From the NCBI RefSeq assembly GCF_003254395.2, contig NC_037642.1, positions 3,861,384 to 3,925,383 on the forward strand: a stretch of DNA of 64,000 bases, given 5' to 3'. The notes beneath the pieces were generated by a model that made no database searches, had not been told where the DNA came from, and was given only the letters and a program-made list of their open reading frames with translations. The stretch is from Apis mellifera. Its lineage: Eukaryota; Arthropoda; Insecta; Hymenoptera; Apidae. Of this stretch, positions 24,901-37,780 are shown one piece after another. The position numbers and the translations under genes are program-made. The first letter of the stretch is position 1. The number at the start of each line of letters is the position of its first letter.

Positions 24901-25520
24901 ATGTTTCTTGATACTACACGCGATATTATCCCTCGACAAAGAAACGAGGCAAGGGAAAAGTAGTGTGTTTTCGCAAACTTACAGGCCGTCACACGAGACG
25001 GAGAATGCGGTCGGATAGTCCGGTAGCCGAGCTCCGTTCCGGAATTCGAGGCATTCGCCGCTTCCGGAATTCCGCGATAAACGCCGCGCTTCGTACGCTA
25101 TGTTTACGATTGCAGGACGCGTTCGTGGATAGAATTTGCCCGGCTCGTGGAAAAACCGCGCCGTTCTCCCTCGCTGATAAGCGGGGGAAAATTGTATCTG
25201 GCGGGAAATTTTAAGGGGGGATGGGGATTCGGCGAGCTCGCCATTGACACGGGTAACTGGCTACGTCCATGCGGCACGGCTCTTTTGAAAGCTTTAGTAT
25301 CGAATAAAAAGCACAGTTTAACCTTTTATTCTCCGTGTCTCCGTTTCGACGTATTTTTTTCTTCCCTCTCTTTCTCCCTTTCTCGTTTTATCGGCACATC
25401 CTATTTCCCCGTTTTCCAACTTGCGAGCAACAGCGTGAATTCGATAGGATTGCGAATTCGTCCAGCGCAACTATACACCTTTTTTTTATGCTTCGATGAG
25501 TCTTAGCATTGATTCGTCAA
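24900..25520. other. CpG-rich island with paired TTCCGGAATT words
   Basis: Very CpG-rich at 24980-25260. Two direct copies of TTCCGGAATTC/TTCCGGAATTCC lie at 25037-25047 and 25062-25073, 25 bp apart. TTCCGGAA is a palindromic double ETS-type GGAA core. Plus-strand frames are open but unrecognised. Candidate promoter or enhancer. Confidence 0.4.
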
Positions 25521-25990
25521 GTATTGTCTTTTTTTTTTTTTTTTTGATCGTTCGTGTGAATACATGCGGATGGATCGATAAGAGGTGCGAACCTGAAGTG
25601 TGAAACAAAATAAATAATAGATTGTGAAGAATATATTTTTTGAAATATAGTTTTGAAATTTTGGATTTTATGAATATGGATATTATTCTTCTGTGTCAGC
25701 TTCGTGATTTATTGATAGATCCATATAAGATTTTTCAAGCCTTGGTTATATAAGTGGCCGATTCTGATGAGAACATGAGAAGATGATAGGGGCACGTGCA
25801 ATCATTGAAATTATTATATTGATTTGTCGTTCACATTTTTCTTACATTTCCTAAAAGATTTGAGATTAAATTAATTTAATGAATATTTTCTTCATCAATA
25901 ATTTATAAAAATTTAATATTATACATGTTTCTTCATTCGTTTCTTTAAAAAGTTAACAGAACTTTTAAGAAAGAAAAAAAATTATTCTTG
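25520..25990. other. AT-rich stretch with T17
   Basis: A 17-base T run at 25529-25545. TATATAAG at 25747 resembles a TATA box, but no initiator is present at the right distance. Otherwise AT-rich filler. Confidence 0.5.
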
Positions 25991-26660
25991 AAATAAGACT
26001 TCAGTGACACGGCTCGTAAATAGAACTCTAGCTAAAAGCTTTCGTAAACGCGGAACGGTAACCCAGTCCTTTGAAAAAAGGAAGAATTCGCATTTGCACA
26101 TGACGCATAACTTAAAAAAAAGAAAAAAAATATGGAAAAAGACAACCAGGACAAAAGCTGAAAAATTTCTAACAACAGTAACTCAGTTTCTGGAAAACTA
26201 TTATACTCTCGTTCCACGAGAAAACGCGATTATTCTCAAAGCTTTGCGTACATACGCACTTAGGAAGCCTTTTCTGCCTTAAATGGACAAGACTGCTCTA
26301 ACAGGCGATACGTTAGCAACAAAACGTTGAACTGTTTTGTATTTTCTAACAATAAACTTCTTCTATTATCACGCTCTTTTCTCGCGAAAGTAATATTTAA
26401 ACGCGTTGTTTGACCCGTTTTCACGTTAATCGGCTCTCGTGCACGCTTCAACCTGGAAACGAAAACATATTTTACAATTAACGTGGCATTATTCCAAAAG
26501 TAGCATTAAATTAATTGGTGGTCGTTACTGGGCGAGCGCCGATTATTAAGTGTAACCACACATTTTCGGTTTACAACCTGTCAAAACAATGTCAACCCGT
26601 TACCAACGAATTTAAATTACAACGCTACCATTTTCCTCCATGTGTTGTTCTCCTACGTTT
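25990..26660. other. Moderately complex patch
   Basis: Two balanced patches (25990-26460 and 26510-26650). The second has no low-complexity sequence and could be conserved. A 92-codon Lys-rich plus-strand frame is not recognised as a protein. Confidence 0.3.
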
Positions 26661-28380
26661 TTCATAATCTGTGATTTTAATGATTACATTTGATCAAAGG
26701 ATTTACGAGAAAATTGACAAAATTGGAAGTAAATTTTACGCAACTTTCCTTTTCCCCTTTCAAAGATTAATTTAGGTTAATTGGAATGTCTTGAATATTC
26801 GAAATTACTGAAAAATATTGATGGATAAAATAAATTCAATAAATTCACCGACAAGATATTTCGTATATAGAAATATCTGAATCGTAAAAAGATCACATTA
26901 TTCATCTATATTTCACTATCTTAATGATGAATAATTCAAAGAATGGCGCAACTATTATTGCTCAAATACACAATCAACAAATAGAAATAATATTCGTATT
27001 CGTGGAATTCGATTAAAAGGGAATGCGTATTTTCATTCAACTCGTATTAAATTTTAATAAACAATCCTCGTGGGAAAAGCTTTTTCGAAATTTCATTCTA
27101 TATGTAATTATTATATGCGGGTATATAATCCTGAAGCGTGTTATCGAAGAAAATTTATAAGATATAATCAGTGAACTTCCACAAACTATTTTATCCTCTG
27201 TAAAATACGAACGAAATATTAATATGGAAATATATATGCATACATGCTCGTTTCATTCATCAATTATTACGATAGGCAACGGTATTTAGTACGCACATGG
27301 CTTAACTGTAGTTAAAATAAAGAAAATATGTGGATGGAGAGAATATTCAAAAATTTAACAAGGAAGATTTAAATTTTATATCATGTTGAGTAATGTGGTT
27401 TTGGTTGAATAGACAATTGCATGTATTCATTCAAATATTAATACGATGGATTAATTTAAATTGGATACACTTTGTTTCACTAAGATAATGTAATTGCTTG
27501 TATAATTATTAATCATTTTTATTATATTCTGTCCAGATATATTCTACATAGATACATATATGTTTTAGAATTCCAATTATTTCTAGTAATTTCTTTTTTC
27601 TTTTTTTTTTTTAATATATATTATGCACGTTGAAAATTGAAATATAAATTAAAAAGGAATTAGAAGTATTTAAATATTGAAATATTTTTGAAAATGTTTA
27701 ATAGTAAAATGAATTCAATTTTAATTTTAAGATTAATATTGAAGATGGTGAATAATAATATCTCTTAATTATTTTCATAATTGTACATGTAAAAACACAT
27801 ATAAATAATCAAATAAACTATCGATAATCGTTTTGCAAAATTTCAAACAAAGTTTCTTTCACGATCGAGCACTTTATCTGAAAAACTTCGCGAATTTAAC
27901 TCGAACTATTCGATAGAGAGCGTGCAAACAAAATCGAGTTTGAAAAATAAAAAAAATAAAAAAAAAAATAAAAAAGAAAAAAGAAAAAAAAACAAGAACA
28001 AACAAACGGGATTTTATTTTTAATTTTGCATTCGAAAAAATTGCCTGCCTGTCATATTTTTCTCATGAGTTATACATGTATATAACCAGTCCAGATATAT
28101 CTATTTTCCTATGTTGCTAGAGCTCGCTGTTGCTATTGTGACAAACAATCGAAAAACAAACTAACAAACTACGAGAAATAAAACGAGTTCGCGTTTATAT
28201 TTTTTTCAAACAAATTCGTATACAGGCACGGCTCATTCGCCGTTCCCACAATGTCAATCATGCGCAACGGGTAAATTGCTTCCTTGTTAAGGCAGCAGAA
28301 CGATTGATCAAAATGAAATATGATGTAATAAAAGTATAACTGTGGAAAAATACTTCGATGGAACATCGGGAGACAAAAAA
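26660..28380. other. AT-rich stretch with A/T-rich low-complexity tract
   Basis: AT-rich filler. An (A)nT/(A)nG low-complexity tract lies at about 27940-28002. Nothing else recognised. Confidence 0.55.
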
Positions 28381-29460
28381 AAAATCCCAATTCCCATCAC
28401 CTCTTCCCCCCTGAGATATAGTTTCTAGGACGAGGAATCAACCCTCTAGATCGCAATCCTCCCTCTTTTCTCGACGATATATGGAATGATTATTGCTCCT
28501 CGCGTGTTACAAAATTTACGTGAAATTTTCGTTCAAATCGGTGCTCTTCATGACCTATCATTTTGGAAACACGAACGACCTCGATCGTCACTAATAAGGA
28601 TAAAGAAATTAACGAAGTGGTTGAGATTTTAACTATATCACACACGCACATACACATACACTTTGAAGATAATTTAAAGGTTGAGATCTCTTGTTAAAAT
28701 TTAAACTTGCTCTACAATGAGTTTAATCTCGAGTTCAAACTCGCAAACACCCTTTCCTCTTAACGTATTATTCCACTTCTCAATTCCAGTCTGATCCTCC
28801 GTCTCGGATCAGAGATATTCCCCGATTCGAAATACGAGAGGAGGGGGATAGATAAGAAAAGAGAGAGAGAGAGAGAGCGAGATAGGGAGAGTAATAACGC
28901 CACATCGTTCGAAACTTGTAAGTTGCTTTCGAAGCTACTTTCCGCGAGCGGGGCTCTCGCGCCAACGGCCGCCATTATTTATGAAGCATGCGTGCCCTGC
29001 ATACGCGTGCCGTATTCACGTGTGAGGCCTGTGCCGCACAAGATCACGTGTGTGCAGCAACGGTGGAACGTGCGCCAGGAAGGAGCCCACCTTGCCGCAT
29101 GTAAAGGAACTCGAACCGACACGCGATATCGATGTACAAAGTACCGACCTCGCTTCCTGCACGTACATCCATGCACTACCGTTGATGATGAAATATCGTC
29201 CCTGATAAGAGTTCGACAAAGACAGGAATCTGGATCGAGACCAGGTCCATAAATTCGCGCCGTTCCGTGGATTTGGATCAGCGGTTGGTAAGGGTTGCAG
29301 GGCGTGCACTTTTGTGGAGAAATTTCAGCTCAAAAGCGTATGTCATGGGATGTGAATGCGGACGTGACTTGTTTACAGCTGTTATATGGTGAATAAAGAT
29401 GCATTTGCCATTTCGCGTTATTCATTCGTGATGAGAAAGTGTACACAGGGTGTTGTATAC
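28380..29460. other. CpG-rich island with GA repeat, YY1/Pho-like word and E-boxes
   Basis: A large island. Its elements are a GA repeat at 28861-28877, a GGCCGCCATTATTTATG segment at 28967-28983 containing the YY1/Pho core GCCAT in its stronger GCCGCCAT form, and two palindromic CACGTG E-boxes at 29017-29022 and 29045-29050. GA repeats with Pho sites are typical parts of Polycomb response elements in Drosophila. Frames are open on both strands with unremarkable peptides, so no gene is called. Confidence 0.4.
28861..28877. repeat. (GA)n microsatellite
   Basis: Seventeen bases of perfect GA repeat in the plus strand, within a longer purine-rich run. Confidence 0.95.
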
Positions 29461-32130
29461 GTTATTTAGATGCGCTGGCGTTTCTTATGATTATTCTGGG
29501 TGTAATTGGAATTAGAGTATGTTGAATTTAATGCTTGTATGATGATATTGATATTCGATATTTTTGGATACGTTGGATCTGTTAAAGAAAATTATAATTA
29601 CTTGTATTAGTTATTAGTCCTCGAAGGGAGCTTATGATTTTCAGCGAGTATACGTCTCTTTTTATTTATTTATTCTTTTGTTATAATTATTCGTTATTTT
29701 ATTTATCTTTTCTTTTGTAATTCATTTTCTTCTTTTAGTTTTCTTATATGAAAGAATAATAGTGGAATATCTTTCTTTCATTTGAAATATTATTTCAGTC
29801 GTGCCTTGTCGTTGATTATTTTCAGTAATATCTCTTGAAACCTTATTGTTGATGGCATTCCCCGACCTTCATCCGAGTTCATTTTCTACTGAAATATCAC
29901 CAGTCTTGAATTTCATGAACCATACATACATCGTTGTTCATTTTCATATAATTTTCTTCAAATGCTAAATTTATGTTTTCAGCAACGTTGGCGACACTTT
30001 TCCCAAGTTTAATTTATTATTTTGATAATGTTAACCAATGTAAGGTATAAATTTTATTATCACTTAACATATATTATAATTTTCTTCTTCTTTAATTTGA
30101 TAACAATTGATAATGATGTTTTATTGAAAAAAATTGTACTTTTATCTGTAAATAATAATATCTTATCTCGATTTCAAAATGAATCGTTATATACTTGTAA
30201 TTCATTTAATCCAAGTTTAATTACAAGTTTAATTTTCAACTTATTCTTAAGTTATTTTTTCTGTAGTTAATTTATGGTAACGAAATATAGGGTTAACTTC
30301 TTTTGAAGATAGAAAGGAATGATGAGAGGCAAGGTTTACATCGTTTAAAAATTCTACGATGCTCTGACCATATTTTTTTTTTTTCGTAATATACAAGATG
30401 CATATGCAGTGCACGCTTGCAGCTATCTTTTAACCAGGACATGTTCAAATTTATTTATTGTAACTGATAACACATATTATAGTAGAATTTCTTCCGGCTT
30501 ACAAATGCGCCAAGTCACAAACTTACATATTTTATATTTAAAAAAATATTCGAGATTTTGTGAAATCTTTGAAAATAAATATTTTTCTATTCTTATATTT
30601 ATAATATAATGATATGAATCATTGAATAACATCATCTTTATTCAATTGTGAAATAATTGTAACAAAAATTGTAACATGAATTCTTTGTTTCATTAATTAA
30701 GAATTATAATTAATTCTAAATTAAAAATTATCGATATTTCAGTTACATTATTATAACTAGAAATTTTCACAAGCCAGAATCTTTATTTTATTTCTATTAT
30801 AATTTCAATATTGGCTTTATTTATTTTCTTTTTTTTTTTTTTTGATGTCGAAACTTTTCATGAGTAAAAAATATATTCCAACAGTTCACCCTTTTAAAAA
30901 TAGATTTAAAGCACATTGTTATTAACTGTGACAAGTAATAAAATATTATTTAAAATTAATGATCAACATCTACAACTGGTCACGAACGCTCCACCAAATG
31001 TAGAATTCTCTAAAATTTCATTCAAAAATAACCAATATCCCCAGTCATGTCATAAAGTAGCGTACACTAACATGGGGGAAAATTTTTGAAATAGCAATTT
31101 TAAAGTGGAACGCAAAAACAAGTAAAGTTTCATGCAACACAAACAATTTTGCAGGATGAACATTTTTTTGCGTCATTCCACGTTACGTTATTAAAAGTTT
31201 CAATTGCTGTGAACATATCTGTGAACATAAAAATAAATTCAATTAGATAAATAGATATAAAATATTATATTTTTCTTTTCGGAAAAGGAAAAAACAAGAA
31301 TGTAAAAATATTATTGGATAATATGAATCGAAAATATGAATTTATTCATTCGCGATAATAATAGTTGAAAGTTTTCTGAAATTTTTACCAAATTTTTTAT
31401 CAAATGTTCGTTAATATGTGAATTAAAACTTAATTGTTAATCATATTGAATTACACTGCACATTTAATTTAAGTTTTAGAGATTTATCACATTATTAACT
31501 TGTAACCCTTTTATTCTGTGTGAATGAATATCTTTCAAATTGGTTTAACCAATTAAACCAATTAAACAACTTTGAATCTTCAATTTTCGAAAATAATTGG
31601 ATCTAATTTTAATCTCTTTACATTTGCTTAAAGAATATGAAAAATTAGATTGCCAATATATTTCACTTATCAAATTCTAATTTCAATATAAGTATCAAGT
31701 TGTAATCAAGTTTAAACTTCATGACCTATTTTTGCCACGACGTGATTTAACATTTGCAACTTTTAACTTCAAATAGCAATGTAACTTTCAACTTTATCTT
31801 CTCGATTCTACTTAACATCATACTCACATTTAGATTAATCTAAATATAATTAATTGAAATTTATTTTCGTTATTCATTCTATGTTCACAAAAAATATTAT
31901 AATCTTAATTTTCAATCCGATTTACCTTATATTTCTTAAATATCTTAAGTTCAATTTAAATAATCAATTCCTGCAAGCAATTAATCACAATTAAGACAAA
32001 TCATTAATCAAATTATACGTTACCAAAATTAACAATTATTCAGAAACTGGGATCAATCAATTCTACACCCAACAAATTATTCCATTCCTCGCTTAAATTC
32101 AATTAAACGTGAATTAAAGCAACCAACAGG
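29460..32130. other. Long AT-rich stretch
   Basis: The longest uninterrupted AT-rich block on the left half. It includes a 15-base T run ending at 30843 and an inverted repeat with 9-bp arms AATTGGTTT/AAACCAATT at 31538-31563. No gene recognised. Confidence 0.55.
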
Positions 32131-32920
32131 GAATGACCCGGATGCTGTAGCAACAGATGCGTTGATTAGAACCCGGCCTGGATTACGATGGCGTAAAAAT
32201 CGTTGCCCTATAAATCACGCGATGGCGATTTCAAACCGTCCAATGCACACGAACGCATCCTCATATTATTCGACGTGCTACGCATCACAAAGGAACTTGT
32301 CGTGCTTTTTTTTTCCCCCCTCCCCGTCCACGAAACATTCATCCCTGGTTTAATTATCGATCCACCGTTGCCTCTATCTCCTTCAGAAGGAAAGAAAAAA
32401 AAAAAAGGAATAAAAGGAAAAACTGTCGCGTTTCGTCGCCTGTCCCCGCTCCCACGATTCAAAGAACGGGGGGAAGGAAGGGAAGGAGATCGTTCCAACG
32501 AGAACAGTTCATTTCCGTCGCAAGGAATTCATCCATTTCCCTCGGGGAGGAAGTGAATTTCGTCGAAACGGAGCGGCACCTTTAGCGCGGGGAACCTCAA
32601 TTTGCAAGGAAAACAGCCGCCCTAAGTAGATTTAATTCCCAAACGGGAACGAGAGACGCGAGGGCGTGTTGGTCCAAGACGAGAACTACCACCGCCTTCC
32701 GTAAACCCCGTGTCCCGTTGGGGACGATGCCTTTTTCCGAGAGTGACGGCCGAATATACACACAGGTAGCAACAGGAAAGACCACACGTCCCAGCAATAC
32801 GTCATCCCGTGTGTCCCGGTAACCACAAGTCAACTATCCCCCTTCTCGTGGCCGGCTGTGCGCTCTGAGTGCGGTTAACAACGGCTCCCCATCCACGCCC
32901 CGTTCCCTTTTGCCAGACCT
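32130..32920. other. GC-rich island
   Basis: CpG-rich with a G/A-rich stretch at 32464-32492. Frames are open on both strands; the peptides are Pro/Ser/Lys-rich and unrecognised. Candidate promoter or enhancer without TATA or initiator. Confidence 0.35.
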
Positions 32921-33460
32921 CTGCGAAAATCTCTTTTTCTGATCCTTGTTGCTTCGCTTGGAAATTCGATATGAATTTATTTTATTATCGATCTCGAGGG
33001 AACGAGGGAATTTTTCATTAGATAGAAGAATTATATATACCTTTCCCCTGAAACATTCGAACGGAGAGTAATATGTACAGAGAGTATACAACATATATGT
33101 ATAAAATTAAAGATACCTTGAATGTCGATTCTATAATTCGTACTGGATACAGTCTATAGGAAGGTTGAAAAACAAAAATAAATATAAAAGTCAGATATAT
33201 TGAGCTCCAATCAATATTTTTCTACGCCAGTTTTTCCGTTTATCTTATTTCTAACTCTCGTTGTGTGTATTTGCACTACAGAATACTAAAATGAATATTA
33301 TTGCACATATCCCCTCCACGGATTAACTCCGATTTACAAAAAGGAGAATATATATATATATGAAATCCAATATAAAATTGACAATGATGAAATATCTAAT
33401 ATCCATACGGACACGTATAGAGGATCAAACGATCCATTAATAATCGGAAATTTACCGAAA
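32920..33460. other. Mixed AT-rich spacer
   Basis: Moderately AT-rich with a short AT microsatellite at 33348-33361. No gene recognised. Confidence 0.45.
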
Positions 33461-34130
33461 ACGTTGAAACGATGATTCGCCTAAACGAAACGAATCCCCG
33501 GCTCGATCGTCGGAACACTTTCGTGGATGAAAGTCATTCAGGCCACGTAGCGAATTACCTCGTGCACGACCTCGTTGTCCCTGCTCGGAGGAGGGAAACA
33601 GAAGGCCTCCCTCCCCCTCTTCCTCGTTGTTCGGGACGATCGCCTATCGATTCCTCCCCGCGATCGGGCGGTTCGGCTTTTCATTCGAATCCTCGCTTCG
33701 GGGAGGAGCTTTGCGGTCGGCGTTAGGTAAAAGCTCCAGTCGTGCGCTTGAGCTTCCCTTTTACGATTCGGCTTTCATCGAAGCTTGCACGTTTCAAAGT
33801 GGACCACGACACAATAGATCTGCTTACGCGCCACGCCACCATGGCGAAGGAGCATCGAATCGTCGTGAATACCATCCGAATCAGCCTTACCCCCAGGGGT
33901 GAAGGGAGGGAGGAAGGAGGAGGGGGAAGATTTCCTTTCTGGAAATACGCGAGCATCGTCCTCCAATCCGCGTATTTACGCCACCCTCGCGGGGATATTA
34001 CGTGACTGCAAGGACGAGGGAGAAAGAGAGAGGGGATGGTTGAAGAGGAAGAAAGAGGGAAAGGAGGAGATCCCTTCCACGATGATTTATTCCACGGTCT
34101 TTCTTACTTCGATTACGTGACCCAATAACT
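33460..34130. other. GC-rich island
   Basis: CpG-rich island with CCACCATGG at 33837-33845, an excellent start context, but the frame that follows runs 54 codons through a Gly/Glu low-complexity stretch and matches nothing. A relaxed G-rich tract occupies 33896-33926 on the plus strand and a second purine-rich tract 34014-34070. No gene is called. Confidence 0.4.
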
Positions 34131-34840
34131 GTAGATTTATAGAGGATCTGTTGAAAAAAAAAAAAAATGACTGAATGATTTGTTTAGTTGTTTTGGTCTG
34201 TTGCTTAATAGAAATGGTATTTCGGCTGGATTGTTTATTGCGAGAGTGAGAGAGATGTTGTTCCGTGGGATGATTGAATGGTTGAGAGATGGGAATGAAA
34301 TGATGTGGATGAAATGATTTATTGTATCACTGTTCTCTATATATTTTCTTTATGACGAATGATTTGGAAATAAAATAAGGAGTATAATTATTTTAAATGT
34401 GGAAAAATTTGACAATACGATGAATAAACAAATGAATTATAATTATAAATTTGAATGGTTTCTGAAATACGAAGATATATTTAATTTATTAAGATTAAAG
34501 GAATAATTTATTTTTGTGAAATATTTTATATAAATGATTCTGTAATAATATATGATTATTCAGTCAGGAATGATATTGTTTGAACAATATTATTTATTAT
34601 TAATTAATTAATAGTTGTATCGCGTTCAATTTTGATCAAATTTCAAGCTATTATTTTAGAAAATATTTAGATGGATATACTTTTATAATAAATTACAATG
34701 AAAATATATTTTAGAAGAAAATAATTTCTTTTTTTCTCGAAATGAATGATATAACGTGAACCCAAGTTACTACGATATTACATATGCTACAAAATTGTTC
34801 CACGTTTAAATTTATTAAAACATTTATACTGCAGCTAAAG
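34130..34840. other. AT-rich spacer
   Basis: AT-rich filler with an A13 run near 34155. Nothing assignable. Confidence 0.5.
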
Positions 34841-35110
34841 GTGTAACTTTGGAAGACCGACGTGCAGAAAGTAACGTCAGTTTGACTTCAAAGTTAGAAC
34901 TAAAACTTGCAAATCAGAACGTCTTTGCAAGTCGCTAACCTGAATGTTTTAACAACTCGTAGTAAGCAGAACATTCTGAAAAGTCAAACTGAAGCTTGAA
35001 TATCTTGACAAGTCGCTGTAACCATAACGTTGAGGGGGAGGAGTTGAACTGTGACCGTGATGCAAGAGTTTGAATAAGACTTCTGTTTGTAAACTTTCAA
35101 CTTACTAACC
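34840..35110. repeat. Nested inverted-repeat element
   Basis: Outer perfect 12-bp inverted repeat: TCAGTTTGACTT at 34877-34888 and AAGTCAAACTGA at 34981-34992. Nested within it is GAATGTT (34942-34948) with AACATTC (34970-34976). The word CAAGTCGCT is also directly repeated at 34928-34936 and 35009-35017 (81-bp offset). The segment is more complex than its AT-rich flanks. It may be a small mobile-element relic or a transcribed hairpin of about 116 nt; no family is recognised. Confidence 0.45.
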
Positions 35111-35420
35111 TATGTGCATTTGGCTGGCGTTACGACATCCCTATTTTAGTTTTCACTTCATGTTTTAAAATATTAATTATTCAAATTATTCTTCAGATCA
35201 AATTCTTATCTCATCTTATCAAATAATAATACCTATAACGATCTTACTCTTATTTATAAATATATTGAACACTTCAACCACTCCTTGATTTAAAATTATT
35301 GAAGTAAATTGATTTGATTAAACGAATTTTATAGATTCCTTTCACTATTAATTTTTAGATTTATATTCCTGTATCATATGCACATTAAGATGCAAAACAT
35401 GTCATATATTTGCATTAAAA
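35110..35420. other. AT-rich spacer
   Basis: AT-rich filler, nothing recognised. Confidence 0.45.
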
Positions 35421-36120
35421 AATGAAGCTTATTAACGAGATACGGTATTTCTCTTTTCGCGAACATTCTTTTTCACAATTTTCCAAATCAACATACCACT
35501 CGCGCTATCTTCCACGCAATATTCCATCCCGTGTGATCACAGACCGTCTCTCTTTCTCGCGATATAAATCGCAAACCGGTATAAATTTCAGTCAGCGTAG
35601 CTTTCAGGCTTCCTTGCCTTTTGCATCAACGATGTCACACAGCTCTGAGTACAACTGTAAATACCGTCCATGGGGGAATTCACGCGACGTATTTCTCTAA
35701 CGTATCCCGACACGGCCAATAATATCGCCGCTCCGAATCTGTCCGCATTAATCAGACGGGACAGACAGTAATTTCTCGGAATACAGAGTCTCGAGTTATG
35801 CATCTGGACGGGAAGGGATTTCGGTATCCGAATTGGCCGGCGGTGAACAAAGAAAATTCAGGGAGGAAAGCCGTAGAAAGAAGGAGAGGAGGGGGAGGAG
35901 GGGGAGAGAGGAAGAACAATGAAACGCGACAATATCGATGGAATTGATGAGTGGTTGGACCGTTATTTCGACGTTGTCCAACGAGAAATGACAAGAGAAT
36001 CGAGAAGAAACGCGATTGACAACCTGGTTGGACAGAATGTAATTACGAAATATCTTCATCGTGCACTACCATGCACGGTTTTGAAAAATGAAATTTTTGA
36101 CGAAACGGACAACTGAATGG
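35420..36120. other. GC-richer island with possible core promoter and purine tract
   Basis: Balanced island containing the TATA/initiator pair at 35563-35593 and a pure purine tract at 35875-35916. Frames are open on both strands around both, with no recognised peptide. Confidence 0.4.
35563..35593 (+). promoter_or_regulatory. Candidate core promoter (TATA + initiator)
   Basis: TATAAAT at 35563-35569 and a second TATAAAT at 35580-35586 precede TCAGTC at 35588-35593, a full match to the arthropod initiator TCAGTY. The first TATA lies 27 bp upstream of the presumed start A (35590), slightly closer than typical. No recognisable downstream gene, so this would be a noncoding or distant-exon start if real. 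Confidence 0.25.
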
Positions 36121-37030
36121 GGGAACTGAGAGGAAATTATGCACTTTGTTTTGAAGTTGAAGACTGTACAGTTTTTATCTTGTTAAATATATATCGAGTA
36201 ACTATAGGGGGAAAATGGTATTTAATCGAATAATGTAAATTCTTGCTTAAAGTTTTATCTTTTATTATCTTATTTGCTATGTTGCGGATCTTCGTTTCAT
36301 AAAATTATCTTATTTTTTTTTAATTAACGTTTATATCTATCTGTTGGCAAGCATGGCAAAGTAAAAATAATTATTTTAATAGATCTAAAAGGCCTTTAAA
36401 CGAAAGATGAAATTAAATTTAACGGTAAACTAGCAGCTATTTGACAGATTATTTTTTTACATCATAATGAATAATCCTCTTTTACAAACTCCTCTTTTGC
36501 AATCCATTTTTATCCATCAAAGCAGCAGAATTCTTTTGTATCAATGATGAAATGTTGTATTTTCAACTATATAAACAAGTTACAAATGTAACATTAACAA
36601 TATTATATGCACGAACTTGCTCCTTCGAATTGCATAAAAATTTTAAAAATAGGAATTATAATTCTAGAAAAAAATATCAAAAATTTTCATACATTTCCAC
36701 ATAATAATATTAAATTTGAATTTATAATATTATATCACTTTATCTATTTTCTACCAATATCATCATAATGCAATCTCATAAACTCTTTTTAATTGAATTC
36801 GAACTAATACATTGACATTCATTGATAATTATCCTAATTAAACTTACTTCAATCAAAACCACTGTGTAACATCACACCACTGTGTATAAAGAAAATAATA
36901 AAACACTTTGAAACACCCAAAACGATCAAAAGCTCTAAAATCGTTCAAAAATCACAATCTCATAACGTGAAAATTCCTAGAAAAAGAACAATCCTATCCT
37001 TATAAGAAATCTTCTTCCCCCAATCCACTA
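36120..37030. other. AT-rich stretch
   Basis: AT-rich filler with no gene recognised. Confidence 0.5.
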
Positions 37031-37780
37031 GAAATCGCGATCGAATCGAAAGATCTCGATCGAGTTTCGTTCACTGAACTTTATCCCACCCCTCGATTCG
37101 AGTTCCCGTCCGAGTCCACGAGTTCCTCCACCGGCCATTCCTCTCCACGGCCGTGATTCAGACTAGCGTGGCTGAAACACGAGTCCGACATTATCGCCCA
37201 CCGTGCAATTTCACCCCTGTAGTTACACATCTATACGCAATACGAAAACCGGTTCGATCGATCCCGTCCACGCGACGACGGGGGGAGGAAGGAGGGAGGG
37301 GTGAAACGGTCGCGATCGTGGCGGCATGTTAATTGGCTGACAGTAAATAATGCGTCCACCTGATACAACGGAGGGGAGGGGGAGAGGGAGACACGAGGCC
37401 GCGAGGGCGAGTTATTCGTGGGCAAGGATGGCCATCGTTTGGGAAAATTAATTCCCCGGCGTGCAGCTTAGCGCCGATGGGATCAGAGGTGGTGCAAAGC
37501 TGGGGCGCCGTGATTTTCCAGCCCCCCCTCCCTCCCTCACAACGAATGCGGCTTCGCGATAACAACTCATTTTGCGGGCAGGGTTTCAAGTTAAGTAGCA
37601 GGGTTTCTATGCAGGGTGAATTTTCGACCAACTTAACGATATCTTTAATTAGTTTTTAATTTGTTTGGTATCTGTTGGAGACAGGATTTTGCGGAGGGAA
37701 GGGTTGTAAATTAATTTGTTGTCAGAGGTCGTGCGGAAGGAGGGAGTTTTAATTAACGGACAACAAAAGTTGTTGTTAAT
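37030..37780. other. GC-rich island with minus-strand G-quadruplex motif
   Basis: CpG-rich and among the most GC-rich segments. G-rich plus-strand tracts at about 37277-37301 and 37370-37390 contrast with a C-rich tract at 37522-37536. Frames are open on both strands without recognised domains. A CpG-type regulatory region is the most economical reading. Confidence 0.4.
37522..37536 (-). other. G-quadruplex motif on the minus strand
   Basis: CCCCCCCTCCCTCCC on the plus strand gives runs of 3, 3 and 7 G on the minus strand; the G7 run can supply two of the four stems. Confidence 0.6.

Noticed and set aside
33840..34005. Start codon in perfect context (CCACCATGG) followed by 54 codons
   Set aside because: The frame runs through a Gly/Glu low-complexity tract and matches nothing; an isolated good start context is common by chance.
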